Shown one piece after another: positions 44,512-54,004 of a DNA stretch of 64,000 bases. The stretch comes from Sphingobium boeckii. Lineage in GTDB: Bacteria; Pseudomonadota; Alphaproteobacteria; Sphingomonadales; Sphingomonadaceae. The DNA lies in the NCBI RefSeq assembly GCF_014199215.1, contig NZ_JACIJC010000001.1:124001-188000 (forward strand). The letters are read 5' to 3'. Position 1 is the first letter of the stretch; every line of letters begins with the position of its first letter. Position numbers and translations under genes: made by a program. Under the pieces are notes generated by a model. The model saw only the letters and a program-made list of their open reading frames with translations. It had not been told where the DNA came from and ran no database searches.

Positions 44512-45155
44512 ACGCTATGCTGCTCATCATCCGGCGCGATCTGGCGGCCAGCTTCCGCGCAGGCGGCGCTTTGCTCCCCGTCGCGTTCTTTCTGCTGGTC
44601 GCGACGCTCTTTCCCTTTGCCGTGGGGCCAGACGCCCAATTGCTCGCGCGCACGGGCGGCGGGGTGCTGTGGGTCGCCGCTTTGCTGGCGGCGCTGTTGC
44701 CGGTGGAGCGGGTGATCGCGCCCGATCGCGATTCGGGGGTGCTGGATCAGATTGCGCTGCGCGGCGTGAGCGACGAGATGCTCGCGCTGGCCAAAATGAT
44801 CGCGCACTGGCTGGGCTTCGGCCCGCCGCTGATGATCGCCACCTTGCCCGCCGCTGCCCTGCTCAATCTCTCCGGCGAGACGCTGGGGCGGCTTGAGGCG
44901 GGTCTGGCGATCGGCACGCCGGGGCTGGCCGCGCTGGGGGTGATCATCAGCGCGATCACGGCGGGGCTGCGCGGTGCGGGGGCGTTGGCTGGATTGCTGA
45001 TGCTGCCACTCGCGGTGCCGCTCGTCATCTTCGGCGCAGGATCGCTCGGCGAATTCGGCGGGGGCGGACTGAAGCTGCTCGCGGCTTCCAGCCTGTTGCT
45101 GGTCGCGATCGCGCCCTTTGCGGCGGGCGCTGCGATCAGGGCCGGGCGGGAATAA
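44508..45155 (+). CDS. ccmB: Heme exporter permease CcmB
   Basis: This membrane subunit of the CcmAB exporter has 215 residues and six predicted helices. The N-terminal MLLIIRRDLAASFRAGGALL, the GGVLWVAALLAALLPVERV block and the LMLPLAVPLVIFGAGS block match CcmB. It acts with CcmA to release holo-CcmE during cytochrome c maturation. ccmC and the later genes are not adjacent. Its stop codon directly abuts that of the converging methyltransferase gene (TAA at 45153-45155, opposite stop at 45156-45158). Confidence 0.92.
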   Translation: MNAMLLIIRRDLAASFRAGGALLPVAFFLLVATLFPFAVGPDAQLLARTGGGVLWVAALLAALLPVERVIAPDRDSGVLDQIALRGVSDEMLALAKMIAHWLGFGPPLMIATLPAAALLNLSGETLGRLEAGLAIGTPGLAALGVIISAITAGLRGAGALAGLLMLPLAVPLVIFGAGSLGEFGGGGLKLLAASSLLLVAIAPFAAGAAIRAGRE

Positions 45156-46025
45156 TTATTGCCGCCAGCGTGCGAAGATCGCGGTGGGCAGCAGCAGCCC
45201 GCGGCGTTCCTCGCGCACCGCGAGTTCGCCGGCTTCCACGTCACCGGGCAGATCAGCCATCGCCTGCTTCATCAATTCGCCGATCGCGAGCGCAGACATG
45301 CGCACCGCGTAGACGGTGAGGAAGCAAAAGCGGGAATTCTCGTCGAGCAGCCCGCGGCAGCTCGCGATCAGGCCCGGCAGACCTTCTTCCAGTTTCCAGA
45401 TCTCGCCTTCGGGGCCGCGGCCATATTTGGGCGGATCAAGCAATATGCCGTCATAGCGGCGGCCGCGACGGACCTCGCGGGCGGCGAATTTGGCGGCATC
45501 GTCCACGATCCAGCGCACCGGCTTTTCCGCCATGCCGGAGAGCTTGGCATTGGCGCGTGCGGCCTCGACCGATTTCTTCGAGGCGTCGACATGGACCAGT
45601 TCGCCGCCCTTCGCGGCCATCGCCAGCGTGCCGACCCCGGTATAGCCGAACAAATTCATGATCGATGGGGTTTCCATCCCCTCGGTCCGTTCGCGCATCC
45701 AGCTCCAGACGGGGCTCATATCCGGGAAAAAGCCGAGATGGCGGAAGGGGGTGCATTGGGCAGTGAAGTTCACCTGATCCCAGGTCAGCGGCCAGCCTTC
45801 GCGCGGCACCTCGCGGTGGAATTCCCAGCGGCCACCACCGTCTTCGTCCGATCCGGGCACGAATTCGCCATCCGCATCCCAATCCTCGGAGGCGGGCGCC
45901 CACATCGCCTGCGGCTCGGGCCGGATGAAGCGGAAACCGCCATAGCGTTCCAGCTTGCGGCCATGGCCCGAATCGATGAGGCCATAATCGGCCCAGGGTT
46001 CGGCGATCAGGGTGGAAAGGATCAT
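45156..46025 (-). CDS. Class I SAM-dependent rRNA methyltransferase (RlmI/RlmL-C-like)
   Basis: This 289-residue methyltransferase of the PF10672 type has a SAM-binding strand-loop VLNLFGYTGV-like (MNLFGYTGVGTLAMAAKGG) followed by HVDASKKSVEAARANAK, and the catalytic-loop-like DPPKYGRGPEGEIWKL. The PUA domain of true RlmI is absent. rRNA cytosine or guanine methylation is inferred from family. The start at 46025 overlaps the stop of thrC by 4 bp. Confidence 0.82.
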   Translation of the reverse strand: MILSTLIAEPWADYGLIDSGHGRKLERYGGFRFIRPEPQAMWAPASEDWDADGEFVPGSDEDGGGRWEFHREVPREGWPLTWDQVNFTAQCTPFRHLGFFPDMSPVWSWMRERTEGMETPSIMNLFGYTGVGTLAMAAKGGELVHVDASKKSVEAARANAKLSGMAEKPVRWIVDDAAKFAAREVRRGRRYDGILLDPPKYGRGPEGEIWKLEEGLPGLIASCRGLLDENSRFCFLTVYAVRMSALAIGELMKQAMADLPGDVEAGELAVREERRGLLLPTAIFARWRQ

Positions 46026-47425
46026 GCCTTGGGCGTGGCGCGCTCGCCGATCCAGGCGGTCACGGCCTCGAGCGTCGCGGGCAGCACGGTGAAGCGCTCC
46101 TCGCGCTCGAACAGCGAACCGATGCGGGAGGGGATGGGCGGGCGCATACCGGTGGCGCGCTCCACTGCATCACGGAATTTGGCGGGATGCGCGGTCGCGA
46201 GCGTGACGATGGGCACGTCAGCGGGCAGATCCTCCGCACGCGCGGCGGCGGCAAGGCCGATGGCGGTATGCGGATCGATGATCTGGCCGGCGCGCTCGCT
46301 CGCCCAGCGCATCGCCATCTGCATGTCATCCGCGTCGATGCGTTCACTGGTGAAAAGGCCGGCCGCGCCTTCGCGCTGCGCATTGGTGAGTTGCAGCGCG
46401 CGATGGGCTTCGAATTCGCGCATCGATTCGCCCATGGCAAAGCCGTTACGCCCGCCCAGATCGAACAGCAGACGCTCGAAATTGGAGCTGACCTGGATAT
46501 CCATCGACGGCGTCGCCGTGGCCACTACGGTCCCTTGCGAATAATCGCCGGTGGAAAGCGCGCGGTGCAGGATGTCATTGACGTTGGTCGCCACGATCAG
46601 CCGCTCGACCGGCAGACCCATGCGCGCAGCCACATAGCCAGCAAACACATCGCCGAAATTGCCGGTGGGAACGGCGAAAGCCACCTTGCGGCCCGGTGCA
46701 CCCAGGCGGACGGCGGCGTAGAAATAATAGACCACCTGCGCCATCAGCCGCGCCCAATTGATCGAATTGACCGCGGAGAGCGTGAAGCGCGAGGAAAAAT
46801 CCCTGTCTGCGAACATCGCCTTCACCAGCGCCTGCGCCTGATCGAAATCACCCTTGATCGCGATGTTGTGGACGTTGGGGGCCAGCACGGTCGTCATTTG
46901 CCGGCGCTGCACATCGGAGACGCGGCCTTCGGGATGGAGCATGAAGATATCCACCTTGGCACGGCCCGCCAAGGCGTCGATCGCCGCCGATCCGGTATCG
47001 CCCGACGTCGCACCGACTACGGTCAGGTGCGTATCGCGGCCGGAGAGGAATTTTTCGAAGAGCAGCCCGACAAGCTGCAGCGCGACATCCTTGAACGCGA
47101 GCGTGGGGCCGTGGAACAGCTCGAGCAGCCAGTGGCGGTGATCGATCTGGACAAGTGGCGTCACGGCGTCATGCGCGAAGCGGCCATAGGCTTCGGTGCA
47201 CAGCGCGCGCAGTTCGTCTTCGGTCAGCGACGTTCCGATGAATGGCATCATCACCCGCACCGCGGTCTCCACATAGGAAAGCCCCGCCATGTCCGCGATC
47301 TCGCGCTCCGAGAAGGACGGCCAATGTTCGGGAATATAAAGCCCGCCATCGGATGCGAGCCCTGCCAGCGTGACCGCCTCGAAATCGAGCGCCGGTGCGC
47401 TCCCCCTGGTGCTGATATATTTCAT
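46022..47425 (-). CDS. thrC: Threonine synthase
   Basis: This PLP enzyme converts O-phosphohomoserine to threonine. It has 467 residues and is of the long type II form. The PLP lysine is in TLAFKDVALQLVG, VGATSGDTGSAAIDAL and the phosphate-binding AVPTGNFGDVFAGY are diagnostic, and MKYISTRGSAPALDF is the standard start (ATG 47425). It lies downstream of the oxidase locus on the same strand, 41 bp after the SURF1 gene. Confidence 0.96.
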   Translation of the reverse strand: MKYISTRGSAPALDFEAVTLAGLASDGGLYIPEHWPSFSEREIADMAGLSYVETAVRVMMPFIGTSLTEDELRALCTEAYGRFAHDAVTPLVQIDHRHWLLELFHGPTLAFKDVALQLVGLLFEKFLSGRDTHLTVVGATSGDTGSAAIDALAGRAKVDIFMLHPEGRVSDVQRRQMTTVLAPNVHNIAIKGDFDQAQALVKAMFADRDFSSRFTLSAVNSINWARLMAQVVYYFYAAVRLGAPGRKVAFAVPTGNFGDVFAGYVAARMGLPVERLIVATNVNDILHRALSTGDYSQGTVVATATPSMDIQVSSNFERLLFDLGGRNGFAMGESMREFEAHRALQLTNAQREGAAGLFTSERIDADDMQMAMRWASERAGQIIDPHTAIGLAAAARAEDLPADVPIVTLATAHPAKFRDAVERATGMRPPIPSRIGSLFEREERFTVLPATLEAVTAWIGERATPKA

Positions 47426-47466
47426 GTCGTGCCGGGGATTAGCGACGCTTGGCCGCCCCCGCAAGG

Positions 47467-48087
47467 CTATGCGCCGCCGCGGCGTTTCAGTGCAATCGCA
47501 TAGATGATCCCGGCGATCCCGGCGAACAGGAACCATTGCACCGCATAGGCGAGATGATTGTTGGGAATATCGCCCACGCCGGGCGGCTGGGTCGGCTCCA
47601 GTCCGGGTGCGGGTGCGGCGGAAATCAGCAGGGCGCGCGCCACCGGGGGTGTGGAAAACAGACGCCCCAGCAGGCTGCCGTGTTCGGGTTCGGAGGCGAT
47701 CCAGCCACTGACGGGGCCGCCCGTCCAGGAAGGTTTGAAAGCGGGATCCTGCGTGACGCCCAGATCGACCAGCAGCCCCGGACCTTCAGCACCGGTGCGG
47801 CAGCTTGCGATCTGGCGGTAACCGGTGCCCCCCGAAAGCGCGCGGCCGCCCTCTATGCGCCAGCCCGTGACTTCGAGGCAGGTGGCGGCTGACCTGCGGA
47901 ACATGGCTTCATCGGGCACAGGTGCCATCGCGGGAAACGCCATTTCCGGCTTTCGCAGATTGGCGGCATAAAGCGCGAGCAGCGCTTCCTTCTCGCCTTT
48001 GCGCTGGATCTGCCACACGCCCATGGCGATCATGATGGCCATCGCCAGCCCGACGAGAATGGTGGGGATGAGGGGAATGCGCTTCAT
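47467..48087 (-). CDS. SURF1 family cytochrome oxidase assembly protein
   Basis: This assembly factor for aa3-type oxidase, involved in heme a insertion, has 206 residues. One helix lies at the N-terminus (PTILVGLAMAIMIAMGVWQIQRK) and one at the C-terminus (HLAYAVQWFLFAGIAGIIY), with a periplasmic domain between, which is the SURF1 topology. GVWQIQRK and the C-terminal NNHLAYAVQWF motifs are conserved. It is slightly short for the family. It overlaps the DUF983 gene by 4 bp. Confidence 0.92.
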   Translation of the reverse strand: MKRIPLIPTILVGLAMAIMIAMGVWQIQRKGEKEALLALYAANLRKPEMAFPAMAPVPDEAMFRRSAATCLEVTGWRIEGGRALSGGTGYRQIASCRTGAEGPGLLVDLGVTQDPAFKPSWTGGPVSGWIASEPEHGSLLGRLFSTPPVARALLISAAPAPGLEPTQPPGVGDIPNNHLAYAVQWFLFAGIAGIIYAIALKRRGGA

Positions 48088-48455
48088 GGCACCAGCCGGC
48101 CTTCGCGCGCGCGATTTCTGTATTCCAGTGTGATCAGTGCGGCTTTCGCGACGCGAAGCAGGGCAATCACGAGGACAGCGCTGACGGGAACCCAGATCAG
48201 GATATGGATCCAGAAGGGCGGCTCGCTCGAAAGCTGGAGCATCACCGCGCCGAGGGTGACCAGGGCACCAACGATCAGGATCAGGAAAGCGGCGGGGCCG
48301 TCTCCCACGTTGAACTGGCCGAAATCGAGATGGCAGGCAGAACAGCGCGGCGCGAAACCCAGCAGGCTGGCATAGAGGGTCTTCGCGCCACAGCGCGGGC
48401 AAAGGCCCCCGAACGCCGCCTGCGCGGTGCCGGGAGCCTTATGCAGATCGTTCAT
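48084..48455 (-). CDS. DUF983 domain membrane protein
   Basis: This 123-residue protein has an N-terminal zinc-ribbon-like pair of CxxC motifs (GLCPRCGAK, then RCSACHLDFG) and two membrane helices (AAFLILIVGALVTLGAV, then IWVPVSAVLVIALL). DUF983 genes regularly lie in alphaproteobacterial oxidase loci, so a role in oxidase assembly or metal handling is plausible but unproven. The ATG at 48455 overlaps the last base of the ctaE stop. Confidence 0.9.
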   Translation of the reverse strand: MNDLHKAPGTAQAAFGGLCPRCGAKTLYASLLGFAPRCSACHLDFGQFNVGDGPAAFLILIVGALVTLGAVMLQLSSEPPFWIHILIWVPVSAVLVIALLRVAKAALITLEYRNRAREGRLVP

Positions 48456-49333
48456 CAACCGTGGACCGGTGCGCCCCAGCCGCCCCAGACATAGATGGCA
48501 ATGAAGAGGAACAGCCACACCACGTCGACAAAGTGCCAATACCAGGCGGCGGCTTCGAAGCCGAAATGCTGCCGCGGGGTGAAATGGCCCTTATAGGTGC
48601 GTACCAGGCAGACGATCAGGAAGATCGTGCCGATGATCACATGGAAGCCATGGAAACCCGTCGCCATGTAAAAAGCCGAAGTATAGTTCAGGCCTTTGAA
48701 GGCGAAGGGCGCATGAGCATATTCATAGGCCTGAATGCCGGAAAACAGCAGGCCGAGAATGATTGTCAGCCAGAGACCTTTTTTCAGGCCATCACGATCG
48801 CCGTGGATCAGCGCGTGATGCGCCCAGGTGATCGTGGTGCCCGAGCAGAGCAGGATCAGCGTGTTGAGCAAAGGCAGCGAGAAGGCATCGATGACATGCA
48901 GACCCTTGGCAGGGAATTGCGCGACAACGCCGGCCTGGCCGGTGAGATTCTCGACCTGTCCATCCACCACCTGAAGCGCGACGGGGAAGAGCGAGAAATC
49001 GAAAAAGGCCCAGAACCAGCCGACGAAGAACATCACTTCGGAAGCGATGAACAGGATCATGCCATAGCGCAGGTGGAGCGAGACCACGGGGGTGTGATCA
49101 CCCGCATGAGCTTCCTTCACCACATCGGCCCACCAGCTATAGAAGGTGAACAGCACGCCTGCGAGGCCCATCAGGAAGATCCAGCCGCCGCCATTGGCCT
49201 GATCAGCCGCCACATGGCTGCCGTGCATCCACATCACGCCGCCAGCGGCCATCGCCAGCGCCGAAAAGGATCCGATCAACGGCCACGCGCTCGGCGGCAG
49301 GATATGATAGTCGTGGTTCTTTGCTCCGGCCAT
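48455..49333 (-). CDS. ctaE: Cytochrome c oxidase subunit III
   Basis: This is the seven-helix subunit III of the aa3-type oxidase, 292 residues. HDYHILPPSAWPLIGS is the usual start, and SEVMFFVGWFWAFF carries the conserved glutamate. GFHGFHVIIGTIFLIV and AAWYWHFVDVVWLFLF complete the pattern. It supports proton uptake and protects the active site during turnover. It lies 39 bp after ctaG. Confidence 0.97.
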   Translation of the reverse strand: MAGAKNHDYHILPPSAWPLIGSFSALAMAAGGVMWMHGSHVAADQANGGGWIFLMGLAGVLFTFYSWWADVVKEAHAGDHTPVVSLHLRYGMILFIASEVMFFVGWFWAFFDFSLFPVALQVVDGQVENLTGQAGVVAQFPAKGLHVIDAFSLPLLNTLILLCSGTTITWAHHALIHGDRDGLKKGLWLTIILGLLFSGIQAYEYAHAPFAFKGLNYTSAFYMATGFHGFHVIIGTIFLIVCLVRTYKGHFTPRQHFGFEAAAWYWHFVDVVWLFLFIAIYVWGGWGAPVHG

Positions 49334-49372
49334 CTTGGCTTCCCTTACCCTTGTTTGTTCAAGTCCCTAACC

Positions 49373-49936
49373 TCAACCTTTTTCCGGGTCTACCGGGAAG
49401 AAGGTGTAGGAGAGGGTGATTTCGCTGATATCGTTCGCATCCGGATCGTTCAGGATCGCGGGATCGACGAAGAAGATAACCGGCATACGGACTTCTTCGC
49501 CGGGCTTGAGCGTCTGTTCGGTAAAACAGAAGCACTCGATCTTGGTGAAATATTTGCCGGCCTGAGACGGGCTGACATTATAGCTGGCGATGCCCTTGAC
49601 TGGTTCGTCGGACAGATTCTTCGCGCGGAAAAACGCCATGTCCCGCGCCCCGATCGTGATCGTCTCGCGATGCTTTTCGGGCGTGAACTCCCAGGGGAGA
49701 TCGGGCCGGTGATTCGCGTCGAAGCGGATCGAGATGGTCTTGCCCGCAACCGCACCGGGAACGGCCGAAGCGTCGGCGCGCTGGGTGGTGCCGCCAAAGC
49801 CCGTTACTTTGCAGAACATGTCGTAAAGCGGAACCGACGCATAGCCGAGGCACACCATGCCCACCACCATCATCGCGGCGGACAAGGCCGTCCGCCGCTT
49901 GGCGCGGTCCAGATCCGTGGCGACCGGGGTCGTCAT
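49373..49936 (-). CDS. ctaG: Cytochrome c oxidase assembly protein CtaG/Cox11
   Basis: This Cox11-type copper chaperone for the CuB centre has 187 residues. One N-terminal helix (MMVVGMVCLGYASVPLYDMF) anchors it, and the periplasmic beta domain contains the copper motif ECFCFTEQTLKPGEEV. VPLYDMFCKVTGFGGTTQ supplies the third conserved cysteine. It overlaps the small coxF-like gene by 4 bp. Confidence 0.96.
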   Translation of the reverse strand: MTTPVATDLDRAKRRTALSAAMMVVGMVCLGYASVPLYDMFCKVTGFGGTTQRADASAVPGAVAGKTISIRFDANHRPDLPWEFTPEKHRETITIGARDMAFFRAKNLSDEPVKGIASYNVSPSQAGKYFTKIECFCFTEQTLKPGEEVRMPVIFFVDPAILNDPDANDISEITLSYTFFPVDPEKG

Positions 49937-50064
49937 GATCCGGCGGCAATCTTGGCGATGGAGATGCCATAGATCAGCAGCACGAATGCGCCGAGCATCA
50001 GGGCGACGATCAGCGCGCGCGACTTCTGGCGCTTGCGGACGATCTGTTCTTCCTGAGGTGTCAT
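49933..50064 (-). CDS. CoxF-like small membrane protein (43 aa)
   Basis: This 43-residue protein has a charged N-terminus ([17 protein letters not shown]) and one helix ([19 protein letters not shown]). Tiny proteins of this design occupy the slot between ctaB and ctaG in alphaproteobacterial oxidase loci. The ATG at 50064 overlaps the ctaB stop, and its own stop overlaps the ctaG start. Position and coupling make it convincing despite its size. Confidence 0.85.
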   Translation of the reverse strand: MTPQEEQIVRKRQKSRALIVALMLGAFVLLIYGISIAKIAAGS

Positions 50065-50981
50065 AGGGCCATCATCCAGTGATCGGCGAGGAGAATGCCG
50101 AAGAGAAGAAAGAGATAGAGGATCGAAAAGGCAAAGAGCCGCTTTTCGGGCTTCATGCCGTCGTCCTCGACTGCGGTGCGGATGCCCACCTTCGCCGCGA
50201 GATAGAGGAACCACGCGGTCAGCACGGCGGCGGTGACGCCATAGAGATTGCCGGTCAGCCCCATCGCCCAGGGCGCGATCGCCGCCGCCGCCATGGGGAT
50301 GCTGTAGAGGAAGATCTGGCGGCGCGTGGTGCGTTCGCCTGCAACGACCGGCAGCATCGGGATGCCCGCGGCGGCGTAGTCGGGGCGAACCCACAAGGCC
50401 AGTGCCCAGAAATGCGGCGGGGTCCACAGGAAGATGATCAGGAACAGCAGCACCGGCAGCGGCGCGACATGGCCCGTGGCCGCGATCCAGCCGATCAGCG
50501 GCGGAAAGGCGCCGGCAGCACCGCCGATTACGATGTTCTGCGGCGTGCGCGGCTTCAGCCACATGGTATAGATGATCACATAGAACAGGATCGATCCGGC
50601 GAGCATGACGGCGGCGAACCAATTGGTCGCAAAGCCCATCAGCAGCACGGAGAAAAACGAGAGGCCAACGCCGAAATGCAGCGCGGATTGCCGGTCCATC
50701 CGGCCGGCGGGCAGAGGCCGCTTTTCGGTGCGCTTCATCAGTGCGTCGATATCGGCCTCATACCATTGATTGAGCGCGCCCGATGCACCCGCGGCCAGCG
50801 CGATGCAAAGGATCGCCGTAAAGCCCAGCACCGGATTGATCCCGCCGGGTGCCACCAGCATTCCGCACAGCCCGGTGAACACGACCAGTCGCATGACGGA
50901 CGGCTTGGTCAGCGCCAGGAAGTCCCGCCAGTCGGCGGGAAGGATGTTCGGTGTTGTGGCGACGTTGCTGGCCATGATCAT
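50061..50981 (-). CDS. ctaB: Heme o synthase (protoheme IX farnesyltransferase)
   Basis: This membrane prenyltransferase makes heme o, the precursor of heme a in the oxidase. It has 306 residues with about nine helices. The first aspartate-rich motif is [20 protein letters not shown], and the second is present near [13 protein letters not shown]-like as [14 protein letters not shown]. The start could be 50981 or the ATG two codons later (50975). A family B repeat separates it from ctaD. Confidence 0.96.
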   Translation of the reverse strand: MIMASNVATTPNILPADWRDFLALTKPSVMRLVVFTGLCGMLVAPGGINPVLGFTAILCIALAAGASGALNQWYEADIDALMKRTEKRPLPAGRMDRQSALHFGVGLSFFSVLLMGFATNWFAAVMLAGSILFYVIIYTMWLKPRTPQNIVIGGAAGAFPPLIGWIAATGHVAPLPVLLFLIIFLWTPPHFWALALWVRPDYAAAGIPMLPVVAGERTTRRQIFLYSIPMAAAAIAPWAMGLTGNLYGVTAAVLTAWFLYLAAKVGIRTAVEDDGMKPEKRLFAFSILYLFLLFGILLADHWMMAL

Positions 50982-50990
50982 TTCACTTCA

Positions 50991-51075
50991 AATCCGTCGG
51001 TCCCGAGCCTGTCGAAGGACCGTCTTCTTCCTTGAAGAAGAAGACAGGGGCTTCGACAGGCTCAGCCCAAACGGA
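50991..51075. repeat. Family B palindromic repeat between ctaD and ctaB
   Basis: The outer arms carry CCGAGCCTGTCGAAGGACCG (51002-51021) and CTTCGACAGGCTCAG, with an inner hairpin GTCTTCTTC-CTT-GAAGAAGAAGAC at about 51021-51044. It sits in the 111-bp gap between two co-directional oxidase genes. Confidence 0.88.
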
Positions 51076-51092
51076 TCATGTAACGCGTACCG

Positions 51093-52754
51093 TCAGTCAA
51101 CCTTGGGCAAGGTTTCGAACTGATGGAAAGGCGGCGGGCTCGAAAGCGTCCATTCGAGCGTCGTCGCTCCTTCGCCCCACGGGCTGTCCCCGGCCTTGCG
51201 GCCAGCCGCCAGCGAGATGATCAAATTCACGAAGAAGAAGATCATGCTGACCGCCATGATGACATAGCCCAGAGACGCGATGTGGTTCCAATAGGCAAAA
51301 GCGTCAGGATAATCCGGATAACGGCGCGGCATCCCCTGGAGACCCAGGAAGTGCATCGGGAAGAACAAGACGTTCACGCCGAGGAAGAAGGTCCAGAAAT
51401 GCAACTGGCCGAGGAACTCGTTGTACATCTTGCCCGACATTTTCGGGAACCAGTAATAGAAACCGGCGAACAGCGAGAAGACGGCACCCAGCGACAGCAC
51501 ATAATGGAAATGCGCCACCACATAATAGGTATCGTGCATGTAATTATCGATGCCGCCATTGGCGAGCAGAACGCCGGTCACGCCACCCACGGTGAACATG
51601 AAGATAAAGCCCAGAGACCACATCATCGGCGTCTTGAACGAGAGCGAACCGCCCCACATCGTCGCGATCCAGGAGAAGATCTTGATGCCGGTCGGCACCG
51701 CGATCACCATCGTCGCCGCGGTGAAATACATCTTGGTGTTCACGCTCATGCCGGTCGTGAACATGTGGTGCGCCCACACGACGAAGCCGACCACGCCGAT
51801 CGCGACCATGGCATAGGCCATACCGAGATAGCCAAAGACGGGCTTTTTCGAGAAGGTGGAGATGATCTGGCTGACGATGCCGAAGCCCGGCAGGATCATG
51901 ATGTAGACTTCGGGGTGGCCGAAGAACCAGAACAGATGCTGGTAGAGCACCGGATCGCCGCCGCCTGCCGCATCGAAGAATGCGGTGCCGAAATTACGAT
52001 CGGTGAGCAGCATGGTGATGGCGGCTGCGAGCACGGGAAGCGAAAGCAGCAGCAGGAAAGCGGTGACGAGAACCGACCATACGAACAGCGGCATCTTGTG
52101 GAGGGTCATCCCCGGCGCGCGCATGTTGAAGATGGTGGTGATGAAGTTGATCGCGCCCAGGATCGAGCTGGCGCCCGCAAGGTGCAGCGACAGGATCGCC
52201 ATATCCGTGGCCGGCCCGGGGCTGCCGCTGGTGGAAAGCGGCGCGTAGACCGTCCAGCCCGTGCCTGAACCGCTGCCTGAACCGCCCGACACGAAGGCCG
52301 AGCCGAGCAGCATGGTGAAGGCGGGGACGAGCAACCAGAAGGAGATGTTGTTCATGCGCGGGAACGCCATATCCGGCGCGCCGATCATGATCGGCACGAA
52401 CCAGTTGCCGAAACCGCCGATCATGGCGGGCATGACCATGAAGAACACCATGATCAGGCCGTGCGCGGTGATGAGGGCATTCCACAGATGGAGATGGTCC
52501 CCACCCTGAAGTTCGGCCCAGCCATGGAGATATTGGATGCCAGGTGCGGCCAGTTCGGCACGCATCAGCCCGGAAATGGCACCGCCGATGATCCCCGCGA
52601 AAATCGCGAAGATCAGATAGAGCGTGCCGATATCCTTGTGGTTGGTGGACATGAACCAGCGGGCGAAAAAGCCCGGCTTGTGATCTGCATCGTGATGATG
52701 ATCGTCATGGCCATGGGCCTGGAATTCGGACGGGGTGGCTGCGATATCTGTCAT
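51093..52754 (-). CDS. ctaD: Cytochrome c oxidase subunit I (aa3-type)
   Basis: This is the catalytic subunit with heme a, heme a3 and CuB, 553 residues and 12 helices. [19 protein letters not shown] carries a heme a ligand, [18 protein letters not shown] holds the CuB histidine cross-linked to tyrosine, and [12 protein letters not shown] supplies the last heme ligands. A histidine-rich N-terminal stretch ([12 protein letters not shown]) precedes the core. ATG 52754 is chosen over longer upstream frame. It lies 4 bp after ctaC. Confidence 0.98.
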   Translation of the reverse strand: MTDIAATPSEFQAHGHDDHHHDADHKPGFFARWFMSTNHKDIGTLYLIFAIFAGIIGGAISGLMRAELAAPGIQYLHGWAELQGGDHLHLWNALITAHGLIMVFFMVMPAMIGGFGNWFVPIMIGAPDMAFPRMNNISFWLLVPAFTMLLGSAFVSGGSGSGSGTGWTVYAPLSTSGSPGPATDMAILSLHLAGASSILGAINFITTIFNMRAPGMTLHKMPLFVWSVLVTAFLLLLSLPVLAAAITMLLTDRNFGTAFFDAAGGGDPVLYQHLFWFFGHPEVYIMILPGFGIVSQIISTFSKKPVFGYLGMAYAMVAIGVVGFVVWAHHMFTTGMSVNTKMYFTAATMVIAVPTGIKIFSWIATMWGGSLSFKTPMMWSLGFIFMFTVGGVTGVLLANGGIDNYMHDTYYVVAHFHYVLSLGAVFSLFAGFYYWFPKMSGKMYNEFLGQLHFWTFFLGVNVLFFPMHFLGLQGMPRRYPDYPDAFAYWNHIASLGYVIMAVSMIFFFVNLIISLAAGRKAGDSPWGEGATTLEWTLSSPPPFHQFETLPKVD

Positions 52755-52758
52755 GATC

Positions 52759-53814
52759 TCAGTTTCCGGTAGCGGCGGTGGCCGCGTTGGTTGCATTCGC
52801 GGCAGGGGCTGCTGCATTGTCGGCGACGGGAGCGGTTGCACCCGTCGCCGCGGGTGCCGCAGGGGCCACCGCTGCAGCGACGGGTTCGCTGCCCGGCATC
52901 TTGCCGCCCTTGAACTTCACCCATTCCGCAAAGCGCGCGGGGCTCACCGCTTCGACGACGATCGGCATATAAGCGTGCTTGTCGCCGCAAAGCTCCGAAC
53001 ATTGCCCGAAATACACGCCGGGCTTCTCGATGGTGAAGCTGGTTTCGTTGGTGCGGCCGGGGACGGCGTCCATCTTGATCCAGAATGCGGGCATCGCCCA
53101 GCTATGGATCACGTCCGACGCGGTGGTCAGCAGCTTGATGGGCACGCCGACGGGCAGGATGATGCGGTTATCGGCCGCCAGGAGACGGGGGCCGTCCGCA
53201 TCGGTGCGGAATGCGGTGCCGGGAGCGGCTTCGTCCTTTTCAGGCAGCATGTTGGCCGTGAACTCGATCCCGTGATCGGGATATTCATACGACCAGTTCC
53301 ACTGATTGCCCGTGGCTTTCAGCGTGATCGCCTCCTTGGGAGCGGGCTTATATTGTTTCGCGAGCAGGCTGATCGAGGGAATGGCGATGCCCACCAGGAT
53401 GAGAACGGGCAGAAGCGTCCAGATCACCTCGATCGCGGTGTTGTGCGAGGTCTTGGATGCGATCGGGTTCGCCTTGGCGCGATAGCGCGCCGCGATCCAG
53501 AACAGCAGACCGAGCACGAGCAGCGAGATGATGACCATCACGGGCATCAGGATGATATCGTGCATCCACAGCGCTTCTTCGCCCAACTTGGTCACCTGCG
53601 GCTGAATGCCGATGGCGCCGTTCACGGGCTGGCCGATCCCGGCGACGGGGGGCGTCACGGGCCATACCGGCGCAGCGGCATTGGCCACGGCGTCAGCGGG
53701 GGCCGCAGCGTTTGCCGCTACGGCAGCGGGGGCCGTGGCCCCCGGAGTGGCCATCGCCGCAGATGGCGCGAGCATCAGGCCGAATGCCAGAATCGCGGTT
53801 TTCAGGATGTTCAT
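52759..53814 (-). CDS. ctaC: Cytochrome c oxidase subunit II with Ala-rich extensions
   Basis: This is the CuA subunit, 351 residues. It has a signal peptide, two helices and a periplasmic cupredoxin domain with the CuA motif [34 protein letters not shown] is the aromatic electron-entry patch. Unusually, both ends of the mature protein are low-complexity and Ala/Pro/Asn-rich: about 40 residues after the signal, and about 45 at the C-terminus ([19 protein letters not shown]). It is first of the oxidase unit and diverges from pyrE. Confidence 0.97.
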   Translation of the reverse strand: MNILKTAILAFGLMLAPSAAMATPGATAPAAVAANAAAPADAVANAAAPVWPVTPPVAGIGQPVNGAIGIQPQVTKLGEEALWMHDIILMPVMVIISLLVLGLLFWIAARYRAKANPIASKTSHNTAIEVIWTLLPVLILVGIAIPSISLLAKQYKPAPKEAITLKATGNQWNWSYEYPDHGIEFTANMLPEKDEAAPGTAFRTDADGPRLLAADNRIILPVGVPIKLLTTASDVIHSWAMPAFWIKMDAVPGRTNETSFTIEKPGVYFGQCSELCGDKHAYMPIVVEAVSPARFAEWVKFKGGKMPGSEPVAAAVAPAAPAATGATAPVADNAAAPAANATNAATAATGN

Positions 53815-54001
53815 AAGCGTCTCGATTTCACCCTTCGTAAAGCTCCGGTCCCGCTCTGATTCCCGCAGGCGCGCCGGTCATTTTGGGCGGCTTATAGGCA
53901 CGGTTTCTCGCGGTCTCAAGCGGAAGTGACGATTATTTGAGACCATTGTCCCCGCGCGACGAAAAGCTATAAGGCGCGTCGCTCACACAGGCGGAGGAAA
54001 A
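53815..54001. promoter_or_regulatory. Divergent ctaC/pyrE intergenic region
   Basis: It must hold the promoters of the oxidase locus and of the pyrE unit. I see no clear operator palindrome. GGAGG at 53993-53997 is the pyrE ribosome binding site. Confidence 0.5.
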
Positions 54002-54004
54002 GTG

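Noticed and set aside
46187-47503. A 438-codon plus-strand frame opposite thrC.
   Set aside because: Antisense shadow of thrC with a high-Arg/His composition and no motif.
48461-49972. A 503-codon plus-strand frame opposite ctaE and ctaG.
   Set aside because: Antisense shadow. The minus-strand genes have complete family motifs and operon coupling.
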